Shown here piece by piece: positions 1-8,705 of a stretch of 33,114 bases of DNA (positions are counted from its first letter, which is position 1; every line of letters begins with the position of its first letter). Made by a program: the position numbers and the translations under genes. Below the pieces are notes generated by a model that saw nothing but the letters and a program-made list of their open reading frames with translations, was not told the DNA's origin and did no database searches. This DNA is from Candidatus Gastranaerophilales bacterium (GTDB taxonomy: Bacteria; Cyanobacteriota; Vampirovibrionia; Gastranaerophilales; Gastranaerophilaceae), in contig CALUVN010000025.1 of the NCBI GenBank assembly GCA_944324235.1, positions 1 to 33,114 on the forward strand, written 5' to 3'.

Positions 1-1055
1 TTTTGATCTTCCAGTTCTTCAAGGAAAATACTTTTTGAACCGCAGGTTCTAAAGTTTTTCATAATAGCTTTGTCCAGCGCATCAGTTGCAACGATTTTCC
101 CGTTAATATAAGTAACAGGAAGATTTTCTTCACTTTCTCTGCCTAATTCCTCAATATAACGTTTATCATCAGTATTTGCAAGAATTGTTCTTGTAACGTC
201 ATTCATAACGTCAAAAATATAGCGCTGTCTGTTCGACATACCGTCTGATGTTGTGATAAGACTGGTCGCCTTTTGCATTTCAGCAAGAGATTCCTTGTAA
301 TATCGGAGATGTCTTAACAGGATGGCAAGATTATAGTGTGCCTCATAATTCATAGGTGCAAGCTCAATAGCTTTGCAATAGTTAAGTCCCGCCTGCGCAT
401 AATCACCGTACAAATGCTGTGCCAGCGCAAGATTATACCTCGCATCATAATCTTTTTTCAGAATTTTAACCGCATGCTGGTAGGCATCAATCGCACTTTC
501 CAAATATTTTTTCTGCTGCGCCCATTCTTCATTTAAATATATGGACTTTTGCCTGTATGCAATTCCCATATTGTACCATGCACGCCCTCTGTTAACCTTT
601 GTGCTGAGTTTGTTACTATAAATAAACGGGATATACAAGAGCCAGCGTTTAATACTTATAATTTCCTTATATTGTCTGATTGCACCGTCAAAGTCTCCGA
701 GTTTTTCAGCCGATACAATCCCGTAATTCATTCTTGCCATTACATATTTAGGATTATATTCAATCGCTTTTTCATAAGCATCCACTGCAGAAAAATAATC
801 TTCATAAAGAATATAAATATTACCGAGGTTATACCACGCTCCGTAATGCTCCGGATAAAGTTTCAAACCTCTGTTGTATAAATCAATTGCCTTTTGCACT
901 TTACCTTTGCGAAGTGCTTTATCTCCCTTATACACACAATACATGCCTTTAACTTTATCTATCTGCTTGTTTGTCCAATCAGGAAACACAAAAACAGCAC
1001 AGCATACAAGAGCGACTATCAGAAAAAATGAAATTATAGAAATAATTTTACGCAA
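1..1055 (-). CDS. TPR-repeat protein with N-terminal membrane anchor (partial, C-terminus outside window)
   Basis: The minus-strand frame stays open from a TTG start at 1055 to the window edge (351 codons, no stop), so the C-terminus is missing. The start is set by a GAGG ribosome site at 1064-1067, eight bases upstream; the next in-frame ATG has no such site and would remove the hydrophobic N-terminus. Residues 3-22 form one hydrophobic segment (IISIISFFLIVALVCCAVFV), a signal anchor that places the rest outside the cytoplasmic membrane. Repeated 34-residue TPR units follow, for example around GAWYNLGNIY, ARYNLALAQHLYGDYAQA and AHYNLAILLRH. TPRs bind other proteins; nothing identifies the partner. 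It has its own promoter and lies behind the terminator of the lytic transglycosylase gene, so it is probably transcribed separately. The role is unknown. Confidence 0.85.
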   Translation of the reverse strand, partial: MRKIISIISFFLIVALVCCAVFVFPDWTNKQIDKVKGMYCVYKGDKALRKGKVQKAIDLYNRGLKLYPEHYGAWYNLGNIYILYEDYFSAVDAYEKAIEYNPKYVMARMNYGIVSAEKLGDFDGAIRQYKEIISIKRWLLYIPFIYSNKLSTKVNRGRAWYNMGIAYRQKSIYLNEEWAQQKKYLESAIDAYQHAVKILKKDYDARYNLALAQHLYGDYAQAGLNYCKAIELAPMNYEAHYNLAILLRHLRYYKESLAEMQKATSLITTSDGMSNRQRYIFDVMNDVTRTILANTDDKRYIEELGRESEENLPVTYINGKIVATDALDKAIMKNFRTCGSKSIFLEELEDQ

Positions 1056-1080
1056 AATAAATTCCTCACAATATATTTAT

Positions 1081-1109
1081 ATCATACCTGTCAAAAATTT
1101 TGTAAGCAA
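1081..1109 (-). promoter_or_regulatory. Candidate sigma-70 promoter of the TPR gene
   Basis: Reading on the minus strand, TTGCTT (1109-1104), a 17-base spacer and TATGAT (1086-1081) lie just upstream of the GAGG ribosome site and TTG start of the TPR gene. A TTGACA inside the spacer has no well-placed -10. Base pattern only. Confidence 0.4.
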
Positions 1110-1144
1110 GAATATTGCGGAAAATTTACGAGAATATGCACTAA

Positions 1145-1177
1145 AAAAACGCCTTGATATAAAATCAAAGCGTTTTT
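1145..1177 (-). terminator. Intrinsic terminator of the lytic transglycosylase gene
   Basis: On the minus strand the arms AAAAACGC-TTGAT and ATCAA-GCGTTTTT pair around a short loop with one bulged base and run into seven T residues. It lies 17 bases after the transglycosylase stop codon. The flanking A and T runs could also allow it to work in the opposite direction. Confidence 0.75.
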
Positions 1178-1194
1178 AAAAACCATATAAATTT

Positions 1195-1857
1195 TTAGAT
1201 AGCAATTGTTTGCGGAGCAACATCCAATTCAACAGGAGTCTCATCAACAACATCACTGTCAATATATCTGGTTACATACTCCTCAGCCGCAGGAACTTTA
1301 GGAGCAGGAGGCTGAACAGGAACAGGTGCAGCAACCGGAACATTAGTTTTAACGGCAGCAACAGATTGAGCAGCCTGTTGTTTATTACGAGCATTTACAA
1401 TTGCCGGATCTGATTTTAAATGATTGTAATCAGTCATAATTTTATTCACAAAACGTTTCGTTTCTTGAAACGGAGGAACAGAATTGTATTTTTTTACATT
1501 TCCTGGTCCTGCATTGTATGCAGCAAGTGCCAGTTCAACAGAGCCGAACATTTTATACATTTGCTTGTAATACATAATTCCGCCTCTGATATTGTCACTC
1601 AAAGAATAAGGATTCACACCCAATCTTCTTGCGGTAGAAGGCATAAGCTGATAAACGCCTATAGCACCATGTGCACTTCTGGCTTCGTGTCTGAAACCAG
1701 ACTCAGTTCTTGCAATACTTAACGCAATTGCAGGATCTACACCTAACTCAATAGAATGTTTTACTATTATATCCTTTACAGTATTAACATCAGCAGCCTG
1801 AGCTTGAGCAAATAACATTAACACTAGAGTAATAGTGAATAGTAATAATTTTTTCAA
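1195..1857 (-). CDS. Secreted lytic transglycosylase (SLT/GH23 family)
   Basis: This is a 220-residue exported murein hydrolase that would cleave the MurNAc-GlcNAc bond of peptidoglycan. A signal peptide (KKLLLFTITLVLMLFAQAQA) is followed by the SLT domain. It contains the family signature around ALSIARTESGFRHEARS, where the Glu of TESGF is the expected catalytic acid, then GAIGVYQLMPSTARRLGV, NIRGGIMYY and LALAAYNAGPGNV. The C-terminal 60 residues are Ala/Pro/Val-rich and low in complexity, probably a flexible tail. I chose the TTG start at 1857 because AGAGGA lies eight bases upstream and the protein then begins with a normal signal peptide. A longer reading from ATG 1908 adds 17 polar residues ahead of the signal peptide and looks less likely. 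Confidence 0.9.
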   Translation of the reverse strand: MKKLLLFTITLVLMLFAQAQAADVNTVKDIIVKHSIELGVDPAIALSIARTESGFRHEARSAHGAIGVYQLMPSTARRLGVNPYSLSDNIRGGIMYYKQMYKMFGSVELALAAYNAGPGNVKKYNSVPPFQETKRFVNKIMTDYNHLKSDPAIVNARNKQQAAQSVAAVKTNVPVAAPVPVQPPAPKVPAAEEYVTRYIDSDVVDETPVELDVAPQTIAI

Positions 1858-1960
1858 AATAAAATCCTCTGGTTGTAAATTGAATAAATCCCTAAATAAC
1901 ATAACCATCCTCTCCCTTTTTTCCGAATGTCAGAAATTTAGGAATGTAGTTTATACAAGT

Positions 1961-1988
1961 ATAATATTACAAAAAGATAAAATTTCAA
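1961..1988 (-). promoter_or_regulatory. Candidate promoter of the lytic transglycosylase gene
   Basis: Minus-strand TTGAAA (1988-1983), 16-base spacer, TATTAT (1966-1961). It lies about 100 bases before the chosen TTG start, in the divergent region shared with mtnP. Confidence 0.4.
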
Positions 1989-2004
1989 CCCTTGAAAATT
2001 TTTG

Positions 2005-2013
2005 TGTTACAAT
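2005..2013 (+). promoter_or_regulatory. Candidate extended -10 promoter element of the mtnP-yggT-trkA-trkH operon
   Basis: TGT directly before TACAAT (2008-2013) makes an extended -10. The best -35 at an acceptable distance is weak (TTCAAC, 18-base spacer). It lies about 45 bases upstream of the mtnP start. Confidence 0.3.
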
Positions 2014-2058
2014 AAGTGAAGAATTATTATTAAAAGTTAACAGTAAAAAGGGGAAATT

Positions 2059-2862
2059 ATGACAAACGAACAATTAGCAACAATAGGTGTTTTCGGAGGT
2101 TCTGGCTTTTACAAATTTTTAAATGACATAGAAGAAGTTAAAGTAGAAACCCCGTACGGAATGCCGAGTGATAATCTGTTAATCGGAAAAATAGGAAATC
2201 ACAAGGTTGCTTTTATGCCGAGACATGGAAGAAATCACACAATACTTCCTCATCTTATTAATTATAGAGCCAATGTATGGGCAATGAAATCAGTCGGCGT
2301 TCAAAGAGTAATTTCGCCTTGTGCTGCAGGAAGTTTGCAAAAACACGTAAAACCAGGAGATTTTGTAATCTGCGACCAATTTGTAGATTGGACTGACGGC
2401 AGAAAAACAACATTCTTTGAAGGGCCTGTTGTTACCCACCCTTCGCCTGCAGAAACTTATTGCCCTGAGCTTCGAGAACTAGCAATAAAAACAGGTAAAG
2501 AACTAGGAATAACAATTCATGAAACTGGAACTGTTGTTGTAATTAACGGACCAAGATTTTCAACTAAAGCAGAATCTAAATTCTTCACTAATCAAGGATG
2601 GGAAGTTATTAACATGACAGCATTCCCTGAAGCTTACCTCGTTAAAGAAATGGATATGTGCCCGCTCAATATATCTTTAATTACAGATTATGATGCAGGA
2701 CTTGTAGGCGATGTTCCTCCTGTTTCTCACCACGAAGTTATAAAAGTATTTGATTCTAACCTTTCACACCTGAAAGAATTGCTCTTTAAAATGATAGAAA
2801 ATATTCCGATGGAAAGAAATCATTGTGATTGCATGAATACCAAAAAGAATTCTCAATTATAA
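2059..2862 (+). CDS. mtnP: S-methyl-5'-thioadenosine phosphorylase
   Basis: This 267-residue enzyme of the PNP/MTAP family phosphorolyses methylthioadenosine to adenine and methylthioribose-1-phosphate in the cytosol, salvaging the by-product of polyamine synthesis. Family motifs are all present: the phosphate-binding start IGVFGGSGFY, MPRHGRNH, the NGPRFSTKAES loop, WEVINMTAFPE and TDYDAG. The Asp pair of DYD is what recognises the purine base. The Thr in INMT and the general pattern favour MTAP over guanosine/inosine phosphorylase, though MTAP-annotated relatives can also use inosine. ATG at 2059 is preceded by AAAAGGGGAAATT. It is the first gene of a run with yggT (11 bases), trkA and trkH; the metabolic link to potassium transport is not obvious. 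Confidence 0.92.
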   Translation: MTNEQLATIGVFGGSGFYKFLNDIEEVKVETPYGMPSDNLLIGKIGNHKVAFMPRHGRNHTILPHLINYRANVWAMKSVGVQRVISPCAAGSLQKHVKPGDFVICDQFVDWTDGRKTTFFEGPVVTHPSPAETYCPELRELAIKTGKELGITIHETGTVVVINGPRFSTKAESKFFTNQGWEVINMTAFPEAYLVKEMDMCPLNISLITDYDAGLVGDVPPVSHHEVIKVFDSNLSHLKELLFKMIENIPMERNHCDCMNTKKNSQL

Positions 2863-2873
2863 AGGAAAAGACG

Positions 2874-3137
2874 ATGTCAATTACAGCAGGAATCATTAAT
2901 ATATTCAATCTTTTTTATTTTCTGATAATACTTAGAATTTTTCTGAGCTGGATACCGTCAATCAACTGGAACGCACAGCCTTGGCGCACTATCGCAGAAG
3001 TTACTGATTTATATTTGAATCTTTTCAGAAAAATTATTCCGCCGATAGCCAACATGGACTTTTCACCGATTATAGCGCTTATAGTTTTGCAAATACTTGA
3101 AAATGTACTGCTGTATCTTGTACAGCAGCTCACGTAG
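2874..3137 (+). CDS. yggT: YggT family membrane protein
   Basis: This small 87-residue integral membrane protein has one YggT repeat: hydrophobic helix at about 8-25, the RIFLSWIPSINW motif, the amphipathic stretch LTDLYL-type LYLNLFRKIIPP and a second hydrophobic helix from about 60 (DFSPIIALIVLQILENVLLYL). Longer YggT proteins, as in E. coli, carry two such repeats. In cyanobacteria and plastids, relatives assist membrane cofactor assembly or division; the role here is unknown. The start at 2874 is fixed by AAAGGAAAAG upstream; an upstream in-frame ATG at 2829 overlaps the end of mtnP and lacks a ribosome site. Confidence 0.85.
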   Translation: MSITAGIINIFNLFYFLIILRIFLSWIPSINWNAQPWRTIAEVTDLYLNLFRKIIPPIANMDFSPIIALIVLQILENVLLYLVQQLT

Positions 3138-3150
3138 GAGATTGTGATTT

Positions 3151-4494
3151 ATGAAAATTGTCATCTATGGAGCGACCGATATAGGATGCTTGCTTGCAAC
3201 GGAATTTTTTGAAGACCACGATATAACAATAATTGATAATGAAGAAAGCCTGACAGATGAATTTAACAGGCTGGATATAAGTTTCATAAAAGGTAACGCT
3301 TCAAATATTCAGGTGTTACAGGATGCGGATATAAAAAGCGCGGATGTATTTATAGCCTGCACACCTCTTGATGAAGCAAATATTGTTGCCTGCCTTACAG
3401 CAAAAAAACTCAGCGGAGTCAGAACTATTTGTTTTGTTTCAAAAGAAGAATACAAATGCACTTTAAAATTTGAAAAAGACAATGACTTTTTCGGGGATTT
3501 TTTCATAGATTACATTGTATGGCCGGAAGAACTTTTAACACAGGACATCTTCAGAATCGTTACGGTTGCGCATGCTTTGGATGTTGAATATTTTGCTGAC
3601 GGACAGGCCAGACTTCTGGAGTTTAAATTAGAATCACACCATTCAATAGTTAATAAAAAAGTTAAAGACTGCGGGTTCACTGACGGGACTTTAATTGTAG
3701 GAATAACAAGAAACAGTGAACTTTTTATTCCGAACGGTGATACGGTATTACAGAATGATGATAAACTTATCTTTATGGGGACATCACTTTCTCTTGACTT
3801 ACTGGCCGGAGAATTTTTCTACGACAAAAGCAATGTAAAATCTGTCGCAATAATCGGCGGCGGCAATGTGGGTTTAATGCTTGCGCAAGCTCTTGAATCG
3901 CTTAAAATTAAAACAAAAGTCATTGAAAAAGATTATGAACGGTGTGAATGTATATCACAATACCTAAAAAACACACTGGTTATAAATGGCGACGGCACAA
4001 ACCTTTCCCTGCTGTCTGAAGAAGAAATAGGTGACTGCGATGTTGCAATAAGTGTAACCAACAACGACGAACGAAATTTGTTATGTTCGTTATTGTGCAA
4101 ACAGCTTGGAGTAAAAAGAGTAATAGCAAGAGTTGCAAAAGTTTTAAATATTCCTCTGTTTGAAAAAGTAGGAATAGATATCGCGATATCGCCAAAGAAT
4201 TCCGCAATCAGCGAAGTAAAAAACGACCTTGCTGAAACAAATGTAGGTATTTTAGCTACAGTAGAACAAGGGCAGGGTGAAGTTTTAGAAATTGAAATGC
4301 CTCAAGATTTTGATAACAAAAAAGTTATGGAATTAAAATTTCCTGCAAATGCTATCATCGGTGTTATTCAAAGAAAACACGGCATAATCATCCCAAAAGG
4401 TAACACTGTAATCAATAAAGGCGATATTTTAATTATATTTACAAAAGCTGATGATGCTGATGCAATTAAAAATTTTTTCAAGGTGAATAAATAA
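3151..4494 (+). CDS. trkA: Trk potassium uptake system regulatory subunit TrkA
   Basis: This 447-residue cytoplasmic peripheral protein gates the TrkH channel in response to bound NAD(H)/nucleotide. It is the full double-RCK form: TrkA-N at 1-125 beginning MKIVIYGATDIG with the acidic Asp at the end of strand 2 (ITIIDNE), TrkA-C at about 140-220, a second TrkA-N with a cleaner GGGNVG Rossmann motif near 230 and a second TrkA-C to the end (IVPKG-type IIPKGNTVINKGD). The first glycine motif reads GATDIG rather than GxGxxG, a small deviation. TAGGAG lies ten bases before the ATG. The stop overlaps the trkH start by one base (TAATG), so the subunits are translationally coupled. Confidence 0.94.
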   Translation: MKIVIYGATDIGCLLATEFFEDHDITIIDNEESLTDEFNRLDISFIKGNASNIQVLQDADIKSADVFIACTPLDEANIVACLTAKKLSGVRTICFVSKEEYKCTLKFEKDNDFFGDFFIDYIVWPEELLTQDIFRIVTVAHALDVEYFADGQARLLEFKLESHHSIVNKKVKDCGFTDGTLIVGITRNSELFIPNGDTVLQNDDKLIFMGTSLSLDLLAGEFFYDKSNVKSVAIIGGGNVGLMLAQALESLKIKTKVIEKDYERCECISQYLKNTLVINGDGTNLSLLSEEEIGDCDVAISVTNNDERNLLCSLLCKQLGVKRVIARVAKVLNIPLFEKVGIDIAISPKNSAISEVKNDLAETNVGILATVEQGQGEVLEIEMPQDFDNKKVMELKFPANAIIGVIQRKHGIIIPKGNTVINKGDILIIFTKADDADAIKNFFKVNK

Positions 4495-5963
4495 TGAGAC
4501 TAAACTATCTTGCTAATGCAATCGGACTAATAATGATTTATATAGGTATAGTAATACTGGCACCTATATTAATAGCATTAATCACACACGATACCTATTC
4601 AATAATGCCGTTTTTAACCGCAGGCATTATATCAACAACAATAGGACTTTGTCTCAGAAAATTTTTTCCAAACGCATCATCCGTTGAAAACTTAAATGAC
4701 ATCAAAAAAACTGAAGCACTCTTTGTAGTCGCAATATCATGGATAATCTTCGGTTTGATATCCGGCATTCCATATTTATTTTATGGCATAACCCCTGTAG
4801 ATGCAATGTTTGAAGCGACATCAGGCATAACAACAACAGGCGCAACAATTTTCACGACATTTGATTATCCGAAAGCACTGTTTTTCTGGAGATCACTAAC
4901 ACAGTGGCTTGGCGGCTTAGGAATAATCGTATTGTTCATTGCAGTACTTCCGCAATTTGCAGTAGCCGGCAGACAAATGTTTTTTGCGGAAGCACCCGGG
5001 CCTACTGAAGATAAGATTACACCAAGAATAAGAAACACAGCATCAACGCTGTGGGGAATTTATTTGATATTTACAATAATCCAAACCGTGCTATTAATGC
5101 TTGCAGGTATGCCTCTGTTTGATGCGATATGTAATTCATTTTCAACACTTGCAGCCGGAGGTTTTTCACCGAAAGCCAACAGCACCTTTGATTATCATTC
5201 AAATTTAATAACCTGGATTATGACAATATTTATGTTCATAGCAGGCAGTAACTTTATACTATGGATAAGAGCATTTAATCAAAAAAAGCCGTCTTTATTT
5301 ATAAAAAATGAAGAATTCAGATTGTACTTAAATTTGACAGTAATTTTTTCATTATTTATAGCGGCAAGCCTGATATATTCAAGCGGTTACAGCCCGTTCG
5401 AAGCGTTAACACACGCTTTTTATCAGGTCGCATCCATTTCAACATCTACAGGGAGTGCAAGTGTAGATTTTATAAAATGGGATTATACATCACAGATAAT
5501 TCTGTTTATAGTAATGTTTATGGGCGCCTGTTCAAGTTCAGCAGGCGGAGGTATAAAACTTACGAGATGGCTCATCGTTTTTAAAACAATGAAAAGCGAG
5601 CTTATAAGAATTCTGCACCCGAATGCAGTCTTTAACGTAAAAATAGATAATACAATCGTACCGAAAGAAGTTATCAGACAAATTATAGTATTTGTATTCT
5701 ACTATTTTGCAATTTTTATAATCGGTGCGATATTAATAAGTATAATAGAACAAAATATTATAGTTGGCTTAAGCACATCAATCACAACACTAGGCAACAT
5801 CGGCCCCGGATTTGCGCTGGCCGTTGGACCTATGGGAAATTTTGACAGCCTGCATATTATCACAAAAATTATCTGCATAATTTATATGCTTGTCGGCAGA
5901 CTTGAAATTATACCGTTTTTGGTGATGTTTCAACGCGACTTCTGGTCTATAAAAGAATCATAG
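4494..5963 (+). CDS. trkH: Trk potassium uptake channel subunit TrkH
   Basis: This 489-residue polytopic inner-membrane protein of the TrkH/KtrB family conducts K+ with TrkA as regulator. Four selectivity-filter-like loops are visible: TSGITTTGATIF, FSTLAAGGFS, STSTGSASV and TTLGNIGPGF. A long hydrophobic C-terminus follows. The intramembrane gate-loop region is glycine/serine-rich (MGACSSSAGGGIK). Length agrees with TrkH (about 485). It is the last gene of the operon; 102 bases follow before the TolC-like gene, with no clear terminator or promoter in that gap. Confidence 0.94.
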   Translation: MRLNYLANAIGLIMIYIGIVILAPILIALITHDTYSIMPFLTAGIISTTIGLCLRKFFPNASSVENLNDIKKTEALFVVAISWIIFGLISGIPYLFYGITPVDAMFEATSGITTTGATIFTTFDYPKALFFWRSLTQWLGGLGIIVLFIAVLPQFAVAGRQMFFAEAPGPTEDKITPRIRNTASTLWGIYLIFTIIQTVLLMLAGMPLFDAICNSFSTLAAGGFSPKANSTFDYHSNLITWIMTIFMFIAGSNFILWIRAFNQKKPSLFIKNEEFRLYLNLTVIFSLFIAASLIYSSGYSPFEALTHAFYQVASISTSTGSASVDFIKWDYTSQIILFIVMFMGACSSSAGGGIKLTRWLIVFKTMKSELIRILHPNAVFNVKIDNTIVPKEVIRQIIVFVFYYFAIFIIGAILISIIEQNIIVGLSTSITTLGNIGPGFALAVGPMGNFDSLHIITKIICIIYMLVGRLEIIPFLVMFQRDFWSIKES

Positions 5964-6065
5964 TAAAAAAATTTTAATGTTTATAAATGATTAAAATGAA
6001 CAAATAATATGTTTTAATCGTTGTATATATGTAAAAATAACCCAATCAAATGAGGATACTCCACA

Positions 6066-7541
6066 TTGTCATTACGCAGGAAAATAATTGGCTTAGTAAT
6101 ATGTATTGCTCTAAATTTAGGGCTTTGCAGCTTTGCATTAGAAGCCTCTGTTCAAATGATAGAAAAAGGTTCAGTCCTTTCAATGAATGATTGTCTTGAA
6201 ATAGCACTGGCAAACAGCCCGCTAATAAAACGTGCGAGATACAACTACGGAGTATCAGCAAAGAGTTACAGTATCTCAAAAACCGCATATTTCCCGACAA
6301 TAGGTGTAGGCACAGGATACTATGTGAATACTAACAGTTCTTCCGGCAGAGGCGGGATGTATAACAGAAATATGAGCAATAATTACTATTCTGCAGAAGC
6401 TTCATTGAATCAATTAATCTGGAACTTTGGAAAAACTAATGCGAACATTCGAATGTATAATTTTTACAGAATAGCGTCAATTTTTGACTTTGATACCATA
6501 GTACTTGATACTCTTTTTGAAGTAAAAACCAATTATTATAATGTTCTTGCTGCCAAAGCACAGGTTGAAATTAATAAAGCAAACGTACAAATTAACGAAA
6601 GAAATTACCAGAGAACAAAAGCTTATTTTGATGAAGGTATTCGTTCCAAAATAGATTTGGTAAACGCAGAAGTCTACCTCAGCGACTCAAAGGTATCACT
6701 TGTTAATTCCGAAAAAAATTACCAGAACGCCCTTGTCCAATTAAATAACTCAATGTATGTTGCATATACACCGGAATATGAGATAGAAAGCACAGAAAAC
6801 TTTAAATTCAATGATAACATGGCGGAAGTAAATCTTGAAGGTATATCACAAAAAGAAGACTACTCCGCACCTCCGGAAGATGTAGAAGATGCGTTTCTCA
6901 CCAGTCAAGTTGAAAAAATAGAAGTACTAACTGACTTTAAACTTAATCCTTTTCCTTATACATTTGAAGAATCACTTGAGATGGCATATGAAAACAGACC
7001 TGATTTAAAAGCCTATGATGCTACTCTCAGCGCAATGAAAGAAGCTCTTAAATACACAAAAAGAGAATATCTTCCGGAAATTAGCGGAAACGTAGGTTAT
7101 GGCTACAGAGATACCTACAATACCAATTCTTTCAATGTAGGGGTTTCACTGTCTACAAATGTTAATATACTTGCAACCAAACACGAAATAGACAGCGCAA
7201 AATTGCAGGTAGAATTAGCCAAAAATGAAATTGACTTAGCAAAACAAAATATATATTTTGAAGTTCAAGATGCCTATATAAATATGATGCAGCTGGAAAA
7301 ACAAATACCTCTGCTTGCAGTAAAAGTAAAACAAACCCTTGAAAATTTTGAGCTTGCTGACGGAAGATACGCTGTAGGCATAGGGGATTACATTGAGCTT
7401 CAAGATGCAAAAGTTAATTATAATAACGCACAACAATCTTATGTTGAAGCAGTATTTAATTATAACGTGGCAAGAGCAAACCTTGAAAAAGCAATAGCAC
7501 TGCCGCAAGAAATAACGACAACCATAGGGGATGAAAAATGA
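6066..7541 (+). CDS. TolC-family outer membrane efflux protein
   Basis: This 491-residue exported protein would form the outer-membrane channel of the tripartite pump encoded with it. A signal peptide occupies about residues 1-28 (RRKIIGLVICIALNLGLCSFALEA). Two OEP repeats follow, each with long coiled-coil helices: first around LFEVKTNYYNVLAAKAQVEINKAN and second around ESLEMAYENRPDLKAY to the C-terminus (YNNAQQSYVEAVFNYNVARANLEKA), as in TolC. An acidic insert lies between the halves (near 250-290). The TTG start at 6066 is supported by GAGGAT eight bases upstream. The stop overlaps the adaptor start by four bases. Confidence 0.9.
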   Translation: MSLRRKIIGLVICIALNLGLCSFALEASVQMIEKGSVLSMNDCLEIALANSPLIKRARYNYGVSAKSYSISKTAYFPTIGVGTGYYVNTNSSSGRGGMYNRNMSNNYYSAEASLNQLIWNFGKTNANIRMYNFYRIASIFDFDTIVLDTLFEVKTNYYNVLAAKAQVEINKANVQINERNYQRTKAYFDEGIRSKIDLVNAEVYLSDSKVSLVNSEKNYQNALVQLNNSMYVAYTPEYEIESTENFKFNDNMAEVNLEGISQKEDYSAPPEDVEDAFLTSQVEKIEVLTDFKLNPFPYTFEESLEMAYENRPDLKAYDATLSAMKEALKYTKREYLPEISGNVGYGYRDTYNTNSFNVGVSLSTNVNILATKHEIDSAKLQVELAKNEIDLAKQNIYFEVQDAYINMMQLEKQIPLLAVKVKQTLENFELADGRYAVGIGDYIELQDAKVNYNNAQQSYVEAVFNYNVARANLEKAIALPQEITTTIGDEK

Positions 7542-8695
7542 ACTTAGAAAAGAAATTTTTAATACCGCTAATAATCATAACAGGAATAATATTGCTGCTC
7601 ACAATCAGAACAGTTAATAAAAACAAGGTGCGCTACGAAACCTCAAAACTTGAACGATGCACAATTACTCAAATAGTAGAGGCGTCAGGAACAATTAATC
7701 CGGTAAACACAGTCAGCGTAGGTTCAACAGTATCAGGACTAATCAAAGATATTTATGTTGACTTTAACTCGGTAGTAAAAAAAGGACAGCTGCTTGCACA
7801 AATCGACCCTGCAAATTTTGAAGCATCAGTCCAGCAGGCACAGGCTTCAATCAATAACGCACAGGCAAATCTTGCAAGACTTAATGCAGTGATGGAAATG
7901 GATAAAAAAACTTACAACCGTTATAAAAGACTTTATGCAAAAAATTTCATAGCAAAAAGTGAACTTGATCAAGCAGAAAGCACATACCTTTCTGACCTTG
8001 CTCAAATAGGGGCAGCTCAGGCACAAATTGCACAGGCGGAAGCAACATATAAAACAGCAATGACAAACCTCGGCTACACAAAAATCATAGCCCCCGTAGA
8101 CGGAACTATTATCTCACGTGAAATAGACCTTGGACAACCGGTTGCCGCAAGCTTTCAAGCTCCGCAATTATTCACGATTGCGCAGGATTTAACAAAGATG
8201 CAAATTGAAGTAAATGTTTCTGAAGCAGATATCGGTAAAGTAAAAGAAGGTCAAGACGTAACTTATACTCTTGACGGATATCCAGACAGTATTTTTCACG
8301 GGAAAGTTACGCAGGTAAGAATTTCACCGACAACCGTCTCTAACGTTGTAACATATTCGGTCATTGTTGACGTTAATAATGAAGACTTAAAATTAATCCC
8401 CGGTATGACAGCAAATGTGTCAATTATAACAGATAAAAGCGAAGATATTCTCTGTGTGCCGAATATAGCCCTGAAATTTACACCGAATACGGACGGAACA
8501 AAATACAAAAATCAGGGAATCTGGATTATGCAAAAAAATAAACCAAAACGTATCGATGTCAAAACAGGTGTAAGCAATGATACTTCAACCGAACTTGAAT
8601 CCCCTGTTCTTGCTGAAGGAACAGAAATTATCACAGGAATAAAAGGTAAATCAAGGACTAAATCCCAAAGACGCCGCGGTCCTGGTATGTTTTAA
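7538..8695 (+). CDS. MacA-like periplasmic adaptor (HlyD/RND MFP family)
   Basis: This 385-residue membrane-fusion protein bridges the inner-membrane ABC transporter and the TolC-like channel. An N-terminal membrane anchor (about 6-24) is followed by a lipoyl half-motif (GTINPVNTVSVGSTVSGLI), an alpha-hairpin rich in Ala/Gln (about 85-165), the second lipoyl half (YTKIIAPVDGTIISREIDLG) and beta-barrel domains. The order matches MacA. The C-terminus is unusually basic (KSRTKSQRRR). Start ATG 7538 overlaps the upstream stop (ATGA), and ten bases separate it from the ATPase gene. Confidence 0.9.
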   Translation: MNLEKKFLIPLIIITGIILLLTIRTVNKNKVRYETSKLERCTITQIVEASGTINPVNTVSVGSTVSGLIKDIYVDFNSVVKKGQLLAQIDPANFEASVQQAQASINNAQANLARLNAVMEMDKKTYNRYKRLYAKNFIAKSELDQAESTYLSDLAQIGAAQAQIAQAEATYKTAMTNLGYTKIIAPVDGTIISREIDLGQPVAASFQAPQLFTIAQDLTKMQIEVNVSEADIGKVKEGQDVTYTLDGYPDSIFHGKVTQVRISPTTVSNVVTYSVIVDVNNEDLKLIPGMTANVSIITDKSEDILCVPNIALKFTPNTDGTKYKNQGIWIMQKNKPKRIDVKTGVSNDTSTELESPVLAEGTEIITGIKGKSRTKSQRRRGPGMF

Positions 8696-8705
8696 AGGAT
8701 AAAAA

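Noticed and set aside
336-1179. Plus-strand short frames opposite the TPR gene
   Set aside because: They are the complement of a clear TPR coding frame, lack ribosome sites and have no family motifs.
5964-6065. Promoter for the TolC-MacAB operon
   Set aside because: Several TATA-like boxes are present in this AT-rich gap, but none has a -35 at acceptable spacing, so none is reported.
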